Below are positions 22,901-32,475 of a DNA stretch of 64,000 bases, piece after piece. Both the position numbers and the translations under genes were made by a program. Below the pieces are notes generated by a model, which was not told the DNA's origin, ran no database searches, and was given only the letters and a program-made list of their open reading frames with translations. This DNA comes from Rhynchopus sp. YZ270_cl-10. Taxonomy: Eukaryota > Euglenozoa > Diplonemea > Diplonemida > Diplonemidae. Location: positions 1,302,001 to 1,366,000 of the forward strand of contig OZ037855.1 in assembly GCA_964035575.1 (NCBI GenBank). The letters run 5' to 3'. The first letter of the stretch is position 1. Each line of letters begins with the position of its first letter.

Positions 22901-24087
22901 GCATTGACCGTTCTTGTGAGTGTGTTCCAGGGTTTTGGGGGATGACGTACGGACAGCAGTTGCGCAGCCTGCCCGGGTGGACCGGCGTCATCATCACGAT
23001 TCTCTTCCTCACCATCTACTTCAACGCGCTCCCTTCCCGCCGCTTTGCAGGCTCGCACGACAAAAAGCTCTGCCCCTTCTCCTCAGCAAAGCTCGGTGCA
23101 TCTACCTACGGCGGCTGGGACCGCTTCTGGTACACCCATCATATGTACATCCCTGCGTACCTTCTCTTGATGCTCCATGCGCCAAGGTTTTATTGCTGGA
23201 GTGCAGCGGCGTTGATGATCTTTGCCCTGGAAAAGTCGTGCTCATATTGGAGGTTGTGCCAGCCTGCTCATGTGCAAAGTGTGACGTTGGTGTCGCGCGA
23301 TGTAATGCAGTTGACGGTGTTCAAGCTAGGGTTTCGCCACCTCTGTGGGCAATACGTCAAAGTGTTGATTCCAGAGCTCAGTCATTTTGTGTCGCATCCG
23401 TTCACAGTGTCGTCGGCGCCTGAGCGTGACGTCTTTTCGGTGCACATCCGCTCCGGAAAGGATATGGATTGGACATCAAACCTGCGAGACTCATTCTTCA
23501 AACGCGAGCTAAAGGAGGGACAACGTTTGCCCATTAAAAAGTCGTTCTCTTCACTGAACCCCTGCCCCCTCACAGTTGCCGTGGATGGGCCGTTTTCAAC
23601 TGCAACACAACAGTTCGTTGACTACAACCATGTTCTCCTCGTTGGGGCCGGTATTGGGGTCACCCCGTTTGCTTCCATTCTGAAAGCCGTGTTGGAACGC
23701 AAAAGCAATATGGTTCCGTCCAAGGTGTACTTTTATTGGTTGGTGAATGATGAAACGCATTTTGAGTGGTTTGAAGATTTGATGAACGATGTGAGCAATT
23801 ATGACAAGGAACGGGTGGAGATTACTACTTACATGACTGGCGACTTTGACGTGGAGGCGTACCGTGACCGTGACAGTGGCTGGAAGGTGCAGCGTACCGG
23901 GAGACCCAACTGGAGGAAGATCCTCCCCCGCATGGCTGCCAAGCATGCACCCGAAGACGCCCTCACACGAATCAGCATCGGAGTGTTCTTCTGCGGCCCT
24001 CCAGAGCTCGGCCACACCATCGCCGCCCTCTGCGATACGCAAAGCACAACCAACGTCAAATTTGATTTCCACAAAGAAGTGTTTTAG
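19981..24087 (+). CDS. DD3-3 ectodomain fused to a NADPH oxidase / ferric reductase (NOX)
   Basis: A single exon encodes 1368 residues. I chose the ATG at 19981 because it opens a signal peptide ([20 protein letters not shown]) after a pyrimidine tract; the frame is open about 180 bases further upstream. Residues about 20-610 match the DD3-3 family described in Dictyostelium: [49 protein letters not shown]-like block, [29 protein letters not shown]. A membrane segment lies at about 621-643, then an acidic Pro/Glu-rich linker. From about 858 is a NOX core: heme-type histidines 938/952 and the THH pair plus MLH near 1051-1066, the FAD motif HPFTVSSAP near 1139, the NADPH motif GAGIGVTPF near 1222, FFCGPPELG, and the NOX-type C-terminus FHKEVF. 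It would pass electrons from cytosolic NADPH across the membrane to oxygen or ferric iron. The fusion is the notable point. Confidence 0.88.
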   Translation: [1368 protein letters not shown]

Positions 24088-24892
24088 AAAATATTTGGAG
24101 TTTTGTATTTGTTGGGTAGGTTTGAGCAAAAAAAAAATGCAGAAGGAAATAAATGTACGGAGATCGTAGACACAATAAAATGTGGAACGATCGGAGAATG
24201 TCTCGCTCTAGCCTCCAAGGTTTGTAGTTAGGTGTGGGTTGTGGGAGGGGGAGGGGAGGGAATGGGGTTTGTTTGTGCTTGCATCCTGTTGGGGGTTAGC
24301 TCATTGGCTTGCACGAACAATTTGTCATTTTATTTTTATTTTTATTTTTTTGCAAATTATAAGTTTCTACTGTACACTTATTTGGCATCAAATGAGAAAA
24401 TTTTAGTCAGGCTTTTGTCGTGACTCCCCCCCACCCCACAAAAAGCAAACAAAGTGTGTTGAAAAAAAATGTACGCTATTTTTCTTTCCCCCCGCGAGGG
24501 TGTTTGTTGTTGCTGTTTTATCTTTTTTTTTTTTGTCTGTTGGCGCTTTGTTATAAGCACATTATTCCTCCCCCTTCTTTTATAAAAGTTGGTGCAGGCT
24601 TTGGGGTTCACTCTTTCTTTTATCCCTCCCATTTATGAAAGAAGCTGGTGTTTGTACAGCTTTTTTGTGGGTTTATTCTGCATCATACTTTCCTCTGTTT
24701 TCTGGTCTCTGGCACTAGATAAGATCTTGTAGTGTTTTGTTCTTAGAGCTCTTTCTCTAAAGACACGGACCCTCCAAAGCAGTGGTACTGTCACCTGGCC
24801 AGACCCATATCCATTTCAACAACCCTACGTTGCGTCACTCTGGGGAGTTTTACGACGTCTGGGTGCAACGTCTCAGTGCCAAAAAAAAAGTA

Positions 24893-24950
24893 TAGTGAAG
24901 TTCATCCTCGGGTGGTTACACTAATACAACCAAGTTTTCAGAAAAAAACT
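24893..24950 (+). repeat. TAGTG...CACTA repeat (family C), copy 1
   Basis: TAGTG and CACTA flank a core TTCATCCTCGGGTGG; the tail is ATACAACCAAGTTTTCAG. Related sites are 26601-26655, 51182-51220, 58603-58636 and the tail-only site 62234-62275, all on the + strand. Confidence 0.65.
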
Positions 24951-25040
24951 GACCAAAATTTTCACAAGGCAAGAATCGCAGTATCAAATAAAAAGGAGGT
25001 GATATTCCTGTGAAAAAGACATAAAAAAAAGGAAAAATTT

Positions 25041-25070
25041 ACAGAGCCCGTTTTCGGACAGGTGATTGTA
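25041..25070 (+). repeat. CCCGTYYTCGGACAGGTGA repeat (family D), copy 1
   Basis: The sequence ACAGAGCCCGTTTTCGGAC is followed by AGGTGATTGT. Close copies lie at 29111-29140 and, more diverged, at 46337-46363. The TCGG core is shared with family C and the AGGTGA with family A. Confidence 0.6.
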
Positions 25071-25297
25071 AAATACACAAAATAATGTGCTAAAAAAAGG
25101 TACAATACTATTCACGACAGACCCGTAATGTTCCCCCTGAGTTGAATTGCAGGGGAGGGGCTTTTGTCTTCACTTTCGACAAAAAAAAAAGTTCTAATGA
25201 GAAAGTGAAGCAGATGTCCATTTCTGACAAATATTTCTGTGTTTCACTCAGAACAACTGTCAGCGTTTTCAAAAAAAGTGTTCCTTATTTTCGAACA

Positions 25298-25350
25298 TTT
25301 TTGTTGATCCCTCACCATATACTATCAATTTATTGATTGCATATGATGAA
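25298..25350 (+). repeat. TATCAATTTATTGAT hairpin repeat, copy 3
   Basis: The copy is identical to copy 2 through the 30-base hairpin and its GATCCCTCAC lead. It has no neighbouring gene within 1 kb upstream or 2 kb downstream. Confidence 0.8.
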
Positions 25351-25748
25351 AATACTTATTTTCTTTCTCTTTGTGTGTCTGTGTCTGTGTCTGTATTAGG
25401 AGCCACTGAAGCCGCCAAAGTTTCTGCCTGGCACAACCATTGTCCCTCCCCCCCAAGAGACGTTCTTGAGAGGGGTATTGGCGAATTTTTTTTTTGTGCG
25501 ATACCGATTTGTGATCAAAAAGGTGAATAAGAAAACATTCACACCGTCTTTTTTCAAAACAAAGAGAACAAAAAGAACAAAATCTTACTCTTAAGTGCTG
25601 TCTATATTACAAAGGCTTCGACATTGAGTACAGATCTTTATGCCATGTGGTGTAAAAGTGATTCAAAAAATTTCAAAATGGACGGCAACTGCTATTTTAA
25701 GATTCAATATCCCCCCTTCGGTCCCCCTCAACGCTAGACCTACCATCA

Positions 25749-25900
25749 CTGGTGCTCCTGAAATAAAAAAATACCAAGTACGCAACAACTACGCACTAAG
25801 TACGCAACAAGTACGCAATATAGGGTATTCCTGTATTATTATTTTTTTCGTGCACAAAGTGCGCAACAAGTACGCAAAATGGGGTTTTCAGGAGCACCAG
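25749..25900. mobile_element. 152-bp MITE-like element with CTGGTGCTCCTGAAA ends
   Basis: The ends CTGGTGCTCCTGA and TCAGGAGCACCAG are perfectly inverted (13 bp, 15 with the adjoining AA). The interior carries several direct copies of AGTACGCAACAA. ATCA occurs beside both ends and might be a target duplication. There is no coding content. Confidence 0.7.
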
Positions 25901-26600
25901 AATCACTTTTTTTTTTTTTTTTGAGTGCCTGCGTCTGTGGAGACGTTTGTACTTTCAACTTACTTGGCCGCACAGTATGAACTAGAGGCGTTTGTAGTTA
26001 CAGGTTTTCTCTCTTGACAATAGAACAGACAAGAGGATGAAAAAAAATATGCAAGAACTCAGACGGGGCTGTATTTTTTTATTCACCCCCGGATTTATTT
26101 TCCTTGAAAAACTTAGCAATGCAAAAAAGGGGTATTACCCCGCTAGGATTGCACAACTATGTGTTGCTCTTGTTGATGCGAACCTAGATTTTTTTTTTTT
26201 TGTTATCTCCTTCTCTCCTTCGAAGATACGAACAACGGCACAAAAATAGCGAAGTTGATTTTTTTTGTACCAGCTCCACTGTTTTAAGGCGAGTATAGCG
26301 AGGCTTAGGTTCATCTTACAAGCCCCCCCTAGTATTTTTTTTGGTTTGATTTTTTCTTTTTGATCAATGTATTTTTCAACTTTAAAAAGTTACGCTGGGT
26401 TTGCATTGATCCGTTAGTTACCAGATGAGTGGAGGCAGTACTGTGAAGAGGCCCACGGGCTGGATACACTTTCTGCAGATCCAAAACAAGCACCGCAATC
26501 TTTCCCCCTTCTCCCACACACCTGAGCAGTATCCCTCTTATGATGTGTACACCCCCCTTGCGCTCATTTCCCTCGCGAACAGTTTTAAACATAAAAAGTC

Positions 26601-26655
26601 TAGTGGAGTTCATCCTCGGGTGTCTACACTAATACAACTAAGTTTTCAGAAAAAG
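26601..26655 (+). repeat. Family C repeat, copy 2
   Basis: The stem TAGTG/CACTA encloses TTCATCCTCGGGTG, followed by ATACAACTAAGTTTTCAG. It is almost the same as the copy at 24893. Confidence 0.65.
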
Positions 26656-27040
26656 AAAAAACAAACAAATAAAAAACAGTGTATTTGCTCTGGTCCGGGC
26701 CTTACCCCAAAACCCATCATTTTTACTTCTTTTTTGCAAGCAAAGACAACAACAAAAAGGACGGCAGGGGGGTATTTGGAGAAAAGAAAAGAGACAAAAA
26801 CCTTTTCCCCTATTTATAAAGCGTCTGCAGTGTGCAAAGTTCTGTTGGGGGGGTTAAGGGGTAACACGCTATTTTCCCTGCTTTTTGCATGAAATGTGTA
26901 AAAACATGAAACAGCATGTTATATTGCATGTTACCCGGGGTACATGGTCACCGTGTAGGGAGGGGAGGAATATGTGTTGCGGCAGAATAGGCTAGCTTAC
27001 ATTTTTTTCTTTTTTTTTTGCAATCCCTTTTGGTTTACTA

Positions 27041-27071
27041 TGTGCACGAGAGGCACCAATCATCTTTCACG
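27041..27071 (+). repeat. Family B hairpin repeat
   Basis: TGTGCACGAGAGGCAC forms a GTGC/GCAC stem with loop ACGAGAG, followed by CAATCATCTTTCACG. The loop is the same as in family A. Confidence 0.6.
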
Positions 27072-27260
27072 TGTTTTCTCTCTTTTATTTTTTTTCAAGT
27101 CTTTTTTATCGATATCCCTTTGTTAGGGTGGCTGCCATCGCCCTTACAGGTGTCCCTCAAATGCCCCTGTTGTTGGATTGCAAAAAAGTAATAAAAAAAC
27201 ATCACATTTTTCTATTGTCTGTGCTCTTCTGCACTACCCATCTTTATTATTTTGTTTCTA

Positions 27261-27295
27261 AGGTGACTAAATATGAGAGGCTTAGGATCATCTTA
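27261..27295 (+). repeat. Family A hairpin repeat upstream of uL16m
   Basis: AGGTGACTAA and TTAG form a shortened stem around an ATGAGAGG loop, then GATCATCTTA and a C/T tract. It lies 350 bp before the uL16m ATG. Confidence 0.65.
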
Positions 27296-27645
27296 AAAGC
27301 CCTCCTTTTTTTCAAAACATCAAGAGAAGTGTAAAAAATAGACTCGAGGGACCAGCCCTCAGAGTTTTTAGCGCTTTTGCGCACAACTTCACCCCAATAT
27401 CCCTTCTTTTATTTTCTTTCAAAGAATTGACAACACGCGCAAAGTACATCACTCTATGTGTTTGCTCTCCTTTCCGAGCCTGTTTTTCAATTTTTTTTTT
27501 TCTCTTCAATTTTCTTATTTTTTTACTTTTACTTCATGATTTTCTCGGTGTACAAAACACAGCGCTCTTCTCCTCTCTTTTCCCCGACAACACCTCCCTA
27601 CCCAATTCAACCCCAAACTTCCAGACGTCCCCAGCTGCATTTAAA

Positions 27646-28558
27646 ATGATCCCCAAAATATCGCGATCGGTAGCAGCGAGTTTGACACAACGGGGGGCAA
27701 CGATGTGTGGTGTGCTGTCTAGCGTACCCTCCGACGCGAGCGCAGGACAGATGCGGTTCAAAACCCAGCCGCTGAAATGGGGTAACGACAAGCTGTTCCG
27801 TAGAGGTACCGCGAATATGATGCAGCCGTGGGAGTTGCGGAACGACCCTGACGTTATTCACGGCGACTTCGGGCTTATCTGCGCTGCTGGAGGCCACGTC
27901 ACCGAACGGCAACTGGAAAACGTTATGGCAGCTCTCAAAACCCACGTCAAGCCGAAGGACTTCATCATCACCGTGCGCGACGATGTGCAGATTCTTCCTA
28001 TGTCTATTAGACCACAGGGTGCGCGAATGGGGAAGGGTGTGGGTGACAACATTCAGTGGGTGATGAAGGTGCGTGCAGGCACTGTGCTGTTTGATGTGCA
28101 AGCTATGGCTCATACGATGATCACATGGAAGTCGATGAGGGAGTTCTTTGCACCCGTACAGCACATGATCGGTGTGCGCACACAAACACACCGCAAAGGC
28201 ATCATCAACCAGCAGGACGACATCTCCTACGACACGGCAGGCAACTACATGGACAAGCTTTACCACCGTCGTCTTCAAGACGCATATCCTCAAGACAAAT
28301 GGAAAATGGCCTACCGTCTCCATGCAAACGCAGTGCCAGATGCACCGTGGCACAACCTTAAGAAACAGCAGCAACCATGGTATGTAAATAGACAAAAAAG
28401 GCTGCTCTTTCTGCAGCCTTCGTATAGTTTGCGTACAGAACCAAGTTTTCAAATTATAAAGGGTGGACCATTGGTCAGCAACGGTAGTTCAATGATGATA
28501 TAGGTGAGTGACGACACCTCCCTTTGTGTGCACGTTTAGGAAGGCAACTTCCGATTAA
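27646..28558 (+). CDS. Mitochondrial large-subunit ribosomal protein uL16 (L16)
   Basis: Exon 1 is 27646-28379; a probable intron (28380-28539, GTATGTAAAT to GTTTAG) leads to a 19-base last exon (28540-28558), giving 250 residues. The N-terminal 40 residues are basic and Ser-rich, as in a mitochondrial presequence. The core GGHVTERQLENVMAALKT, the RPQGARMGKGVGD loop and WVMKVRAGTVLFDV follow the bacterial L16 pattern (the arginine-rich MGKG loop near the peptidyl-transferase centre). A C-terminal extension of about 90 residues is beyond bacterial L16. The last exon is uncertain: unspliced reading gives another 40 codons, and an acceptor at 28839 is also open. The ATG is 22 bases after CCAG at the end of a pyrimidine-rich tract. 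Confidence 0.82.
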
Positions 28559-28985
28559 TCCCGACTCCATTTTCTTGGAGCTTCCAAGACCGTACATGGA
28601 ATCATCACCGGGATGATCCGCGCTGTCAGCATCGCCTCCCGCACTCGTGCTGTCATGTGGGACCGGGCAAGATCCATGATGACGAGCGCCGGTTCCCCCC
28701 CCAGTCACGTTCTTCAGGTGTTCAATACTGTGGATATGAATGCGTCTTCGGTCATAACCCCGCACTTGGTCCATCCCACGATCGCTCTGCTGTCGAAAGA
28801 CTGTTCTAATACTTTTTGCTGATTGGGCTCTCCCTTTAGGAGGACTACGGGTTTTGTCTCCGCAAGTGTCCACTCTGCGTCGGTTGACATCGATGTTGAG
28901 TTTGTTTTAACGCCACCAATCACCACCAAAGTCGAAGACCTCTTGGTGTCCGCGTCGGGGACGTTGCATGCTCCGTTCCCTAAAA
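28556..28985 (-). pseudogene. DDE (DDE_1/pogo-Jerky type) DNA transposase fragment, broken
   Basis: On the minus strand, residues GVKTNSTSMSTDAEWTLAE, KPVVLLKGEP and GWTKCGVMTEDAFIS run from about 28925 to 28714; a second frame then gives GEPALVIMDLARSHMTARVR and IIPVMIPC down to about 28560. The order (strand-rich block, W/G-MTE block, LxMDxxRSHxT, hydrophobic xPxxxP strand) is that of a pogo/Jerky-type DDE catalytic domain around its second Asp. At least one frameshift and the missing ends show it is dead. It is convergent with and abuts uL16m, so it may have altered the 3' end of that gene. Confidence 0.6.
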
Positions 28986-29476
28986 AGGAATGGTAAAGAA
29001 GTTTTCAAAAAAAAAAGTTTTTTATTTACAAAAACTTAAAAGTAATTTCTTTGGTTGAGGATGATCTGCATCTATACCTTTGAATTCATTAGCCTTCGGG
29101 CGACTTTGTGTACAGAACCCGTCCTCGGACAGGTGATTGTCGAAACTACAAAAAAAAAATCAACCCAATAAACAGGTTCCCTGTCTCTGCCGGAGGAAAC
29201 TTCCCCGAGCGTATCGCGAGATTCGTCGAGTTCGGAGATCGGTGAGGTTATTTCCGTGGGGGTTGGGGGTTTGGGGTTATATGGGGTGGAGGGGGGGCTT
29301 TTGTGTATCTTTTGGACACCCACTGGGTGTATTTGCGCAGGAACGCAAATAATATAACAACAATGCTCTTCTTTGCTTATTGCACTTCTTCTGTATATAT
29401 CTGCCCCTACCCACACAACGGGGTAGAGCATTCTTGGGCACACTGTATTAAACACCCATAACTTTTTTTTGGAACA
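28559..29476. other. Spacer with an antisense transposase fossil
   Basis: Apart from the DDE remnant at 28556-28985 and a family D repeat at 29111-29140, no feature is visible. The stretch just before the next ATG is A/T-rich. Confidence 0.5.
29111..29140 (+). repeat. Family D repeat, copy 2
   Basis: ACAGAACCCGTCCTCGGACA is followed by GGTGATTGT. It is nearly identical to 25041-25070. Confidence 0.6.
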
Positions 29477-32057
29477 ATGTCAGCACGGTGCCTGCGGTGG
29501 CGCAAGCTCATCGACAGCGGGGATGCAGGCACTGCTGCAGAGGAGATCCGTGTGGAGGCAGAAAAGGGCGACGGTGAAGCGCTCATGGTATGTGTCTGTG
29601 TTCCCATTTCCTGCAACACCACCACATCAGATGATGGGCATCATCCTCGAAAGCTGCAACCTCCCCGAGCCCGCGGTGGAGCACTTCAAACGTGGTGCGG
29701 AGGCTGGCTGTGCGACATCAATGTTCATGTATGCACGCCGCATCATGGCAACGAATGGACACGACCTCAGCACACCTGAAGGCAAGGTCGTGCGTGAAGG
29801 TGACGGCCTTGAGGTGCTGACTGCACTGACATGGCTGAAGAAGGCTGCAGACGGGTTGGTGAGCGACGACGACGGGACAGAAGTAATGCTGGAGGGGTGT
29901 GAGGAGGCGCTGTGCTTTGCGCTCTTCTACCAGGCGTGCATCCTGCAGGACTGTCCAGGGTTGCTTGAGGACTCTGTGATTGAGCAGGACGAGGCGCTCA
30001 CGTGTCTCAACAAGATTCTTGACATTGTCCCCTCTTGCTCCTACCGGAAGCAGATTGACCTTCAAATCAAGGCAAGACTCCGCAGTGCCGTTGACAGCAG
30101 CCCCAAGGGGGCTGACGAAAACCCCCTAGCAACGAAGTCTGCACACACAGCGTGCGACGACCATGTGGAGGCAGACGTGGTGGAGTGTACTGCAGAGGAA
30201 GAGAAAAGTGCCACAGCCACACCCGCACCTGAGGAAGCACCGGTGCAGCCAGCGCCACCCTCAGGGCGGTGCCTGCGGTGGCGCAAGCTCATCGACAGCG
30301 GGGATGCAGGCACTGCTGCAGAGGAGATCCGTGTGGAGGCAGAAAAGGGCGACGGTGAAGCGCTCATGGTATGTGTCTGTGTTCCCATTTCCTGCAACAC
30401 CACCACACCAGATGATGGGCATCATCCTCGAAAGCTGCAACCTCCCCGAGCCTGCGGTGGAGCACTTCAAACGTGGTGCGGAGGCTGGCTGCGCGACATC
30501 AATGTTCATGTATGCACGCCGCATCATGACAACAAACGGACACGACCTCAGCACACCTGAAGGCAAGGTCGTGCGTGAAGGTGACGGCCTTGAGGTGCTG
30601 ACTGCACTGACGTGGCTGAAGAAGGCTGCAGACGGGTTGGTGAGCGACGAGGGGACAGAAGTAATGCTGGAGGGGTGTGAGGAGGCGCTGTGCTTTGCGC
30701 TCTTCTACCAGGCGTGCATCCTGCAGGACTGTCCAGGGTTGCTTGAGGACTCTGTGATTGAGCAGGACGAGGCGCTCACGTGTCTCAACAAGATTCTTGA
30801 CATTGTCCCCTCTTGCTCCTACCGGAAGCAGATTGACCTTCAAATCAAGGCAAGAATCCGCAGTGCCGTTGACAGCAGCCCCAAGGGTGCTGACGAAAAC
30901 CCCCTTGCAACAGAGTGGCGGCAGAAGTTTGCTGAGGAGGACAAGCCAGCCCCACCACCACCCAGGGCTGCACAACCACAGCCGCCTGCACCGGTCCCCA
31001 TTTGGACCAACATACCTGCACCCGCAGTCGCAGCCAAAACTGAGTCCTTCGTGGAGGAGCTGCCTGACGACACACTTGTACAAACCGTACTACCACCACA
31101 ACCCACACCCACCCGGGCTGCACAACCCGTCGCTAGACCTGTGGTCTTGTCCACACCCACACCAGCCTCGCCACTGCACAGCGCCACACAGAACGACATG
31201 GTGTCAAAGCTCACTGCGCTGGTGTCTGCCCAGGCGGATAGCATAGAACGCCTGACCAACAGTGTCGCAGCCCAGCAACAGGAGATCCGCGTCCTCCAAC
31301 AGGAGGTGCTCAACTTGAAGAACCGCGACACCGAGGAGGTGTGCGTGACAGAGAGCAAGGAGCTCGTGTTCAACCGGCATCTGCTCTCGCCGAAGTCGTT
31401 GTTGTCGGCTGATTTGACGACGTTCATCTGCAAGAAGGGAACCCCTGCGTGCCTTGCCGTGGGGACGCGGGTGCTGACACCCGAGAACACGATGACATGG
31501 CAGGTGAAGATCTCCTCCGACAGCAGCTCCTGCTGGAGTGCCATCCTTGGTGTCATCCCTAGGTCACACCCCACCCCATACACTGTGCGCATTGGGAAGG
31601 ACGTCGACACCTACGGGGTGGACACCAGCAAGAAGCTCGTCGGCGGCGGCTACGGCCAGAAAACCCACCCCACAAGCTGGGCCAGTGCATGGATGAAGAG
31701 CCAGACCGTCGTTGCTGTGTCTTGGGACGGACCGAACGGAACTCTCTTCTTCAAGAGAATCCAACCAGACGAAGTATGTCAGCACCCCCCTTTTTTGATC
31801 ACGGAAGAATGCCTTCCGGAACACACAGAGATCAACAACTTCCGTTTTTCTGTCTGCCAGTGTCCGGTGTGGCGTTGGCGTTTTCAACGTGCTTGCTCTT
31901 TTATTTCCCTTAATTTTGACAACACTACCACACACAGCGCGGGAGTCAGGCCGACTTTGGTTTCCATTCGTTGACCCTCGCAGCAGACAAGGAATGGCTT
32001 GCGGGTGTCTGGATCGACCCAACATTCTGCGATGTGTCTGCGGCCATCAAGCAGTAG
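29477..32057 (+). CDS. Sel1-like repeat protein with coiled coil and SPRY-like C-terminus, internally duplicated
   Basis: Exons are 29477-29587, 29631-30368, 30412-31773 and 31938-32057 (all phase 0), giving about 776 residues. Two nearly identical Sel1-like modules (CLRWRKLIDSGDAGTAAEEI; AVEHFKRGAEAGCATSMFMY; ALTWLKKAADG) are encoded by 29486-30137 and 30267-30915, each split at the same place by a 43-base intron. A Pro-rich linker with Ala follows, then a short coiled coil (ADSIERLTNSVAAQQQEI) and a C-terminal region resembling a SPRY/B30.2 fold (TWQVKISSDSSSCWSAILGV, VAVSWDG, DFGFHSLTLAADKEW). Sel1-like repeats scaffold protein complexes and SPRY domains bind proteins. No catalytic motif is seen. 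The two copies differ by a few substitutions and one codon, so the duplication is recent. The SPRY assignment is tentative. Confidence 0.75.
29486..30915 (+). repeat. Intragenic tandem duplication, period 781 bp, including an intron
   Basis: Unit 1 (29486-30137) and unit 2 (30267-30915) are almost identical, including the 43-base introns at 29588-29630 and 30369-30411, which differ by one base. Unit 2 lacks one codon (GAC). The 129-bp linker 30138-30266 is unique. Confidence 0.9.
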
Positions 32058-32475
32058 TGAGAGGTGGGGGTGGGAGTGTGGGTAGGTGGAGCTGTGTGCC
32101 TCGTGTCTCACTTTTTTGTTTTGTTTTAGTCTTCTCACAAACACCCCCTATCCTTCCGCAATCCTGAGAGCACCCTGCGGGCGTACAGTCATAACATAGT
32201 TATGCTGTTCGTCCTACGGCAGCCTCTTGGTGCAAAACAAGAGAAGCCCAACGTGAGGCAAGTATTTGTTCAACGCATTTTTTTTTTCGTTGTCTGCTTT
32301 TTTAGGTGTCTGAGGAGAGGCTTGGTGGCAACTATTGTTTTGTTTTTTTGTTCAAATGATGCAAAACGATCTCTCTCTCTCTCTCTGTCTCTCCTGCAAG
32401 CTTCTTGTGCTCCCTATTATCCTTCATCTCTACACCCACAACCAGAACAACAGTACACCATATGCGACATGCAAC
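32058..32475. other. Spacer with CT microsatellite and probable acceptor
   Basis: No gene is visible. A (CT)n run at about 32369-32395 ends in CCTGCAAG at 32400, a probable 3' splice acceptor 75 bases before the ATG of the EGF protein. Confidence 0.45.

Larger units (their letters stand above)
24088..27645. other. 3.6-kb repeat-rich spacer
   Basis: No gene is visible. It contains family C and D hairpin-like sites (24893-24950, 25041-25070, 26601-26655), TATCAATTTATTGAT copy 3 (25298-25350), a 152-bp inverted-repeat element (25749-25900), family A sites (26286-26318, 27261-27295), a family B site (27041-27071) and a solitary ACCCGGG end repeat (about 26925-26952). A pyrimidine-rich stretch ends in CCAG at 27624, just before uL16m. 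Confidence 0.5.

Noticed and set aside
28613-28822. Short + strand frame after uL16m
   Set aside because: It is antisense to the DDE transposase fossil and has no independent support.
32335-32475. Upstream extension of the EGF protein frame
   Set aside because: It begins before the CT tract and the probable acceptor at 32400. The ATG at 32476 opens a clear signal peptide.
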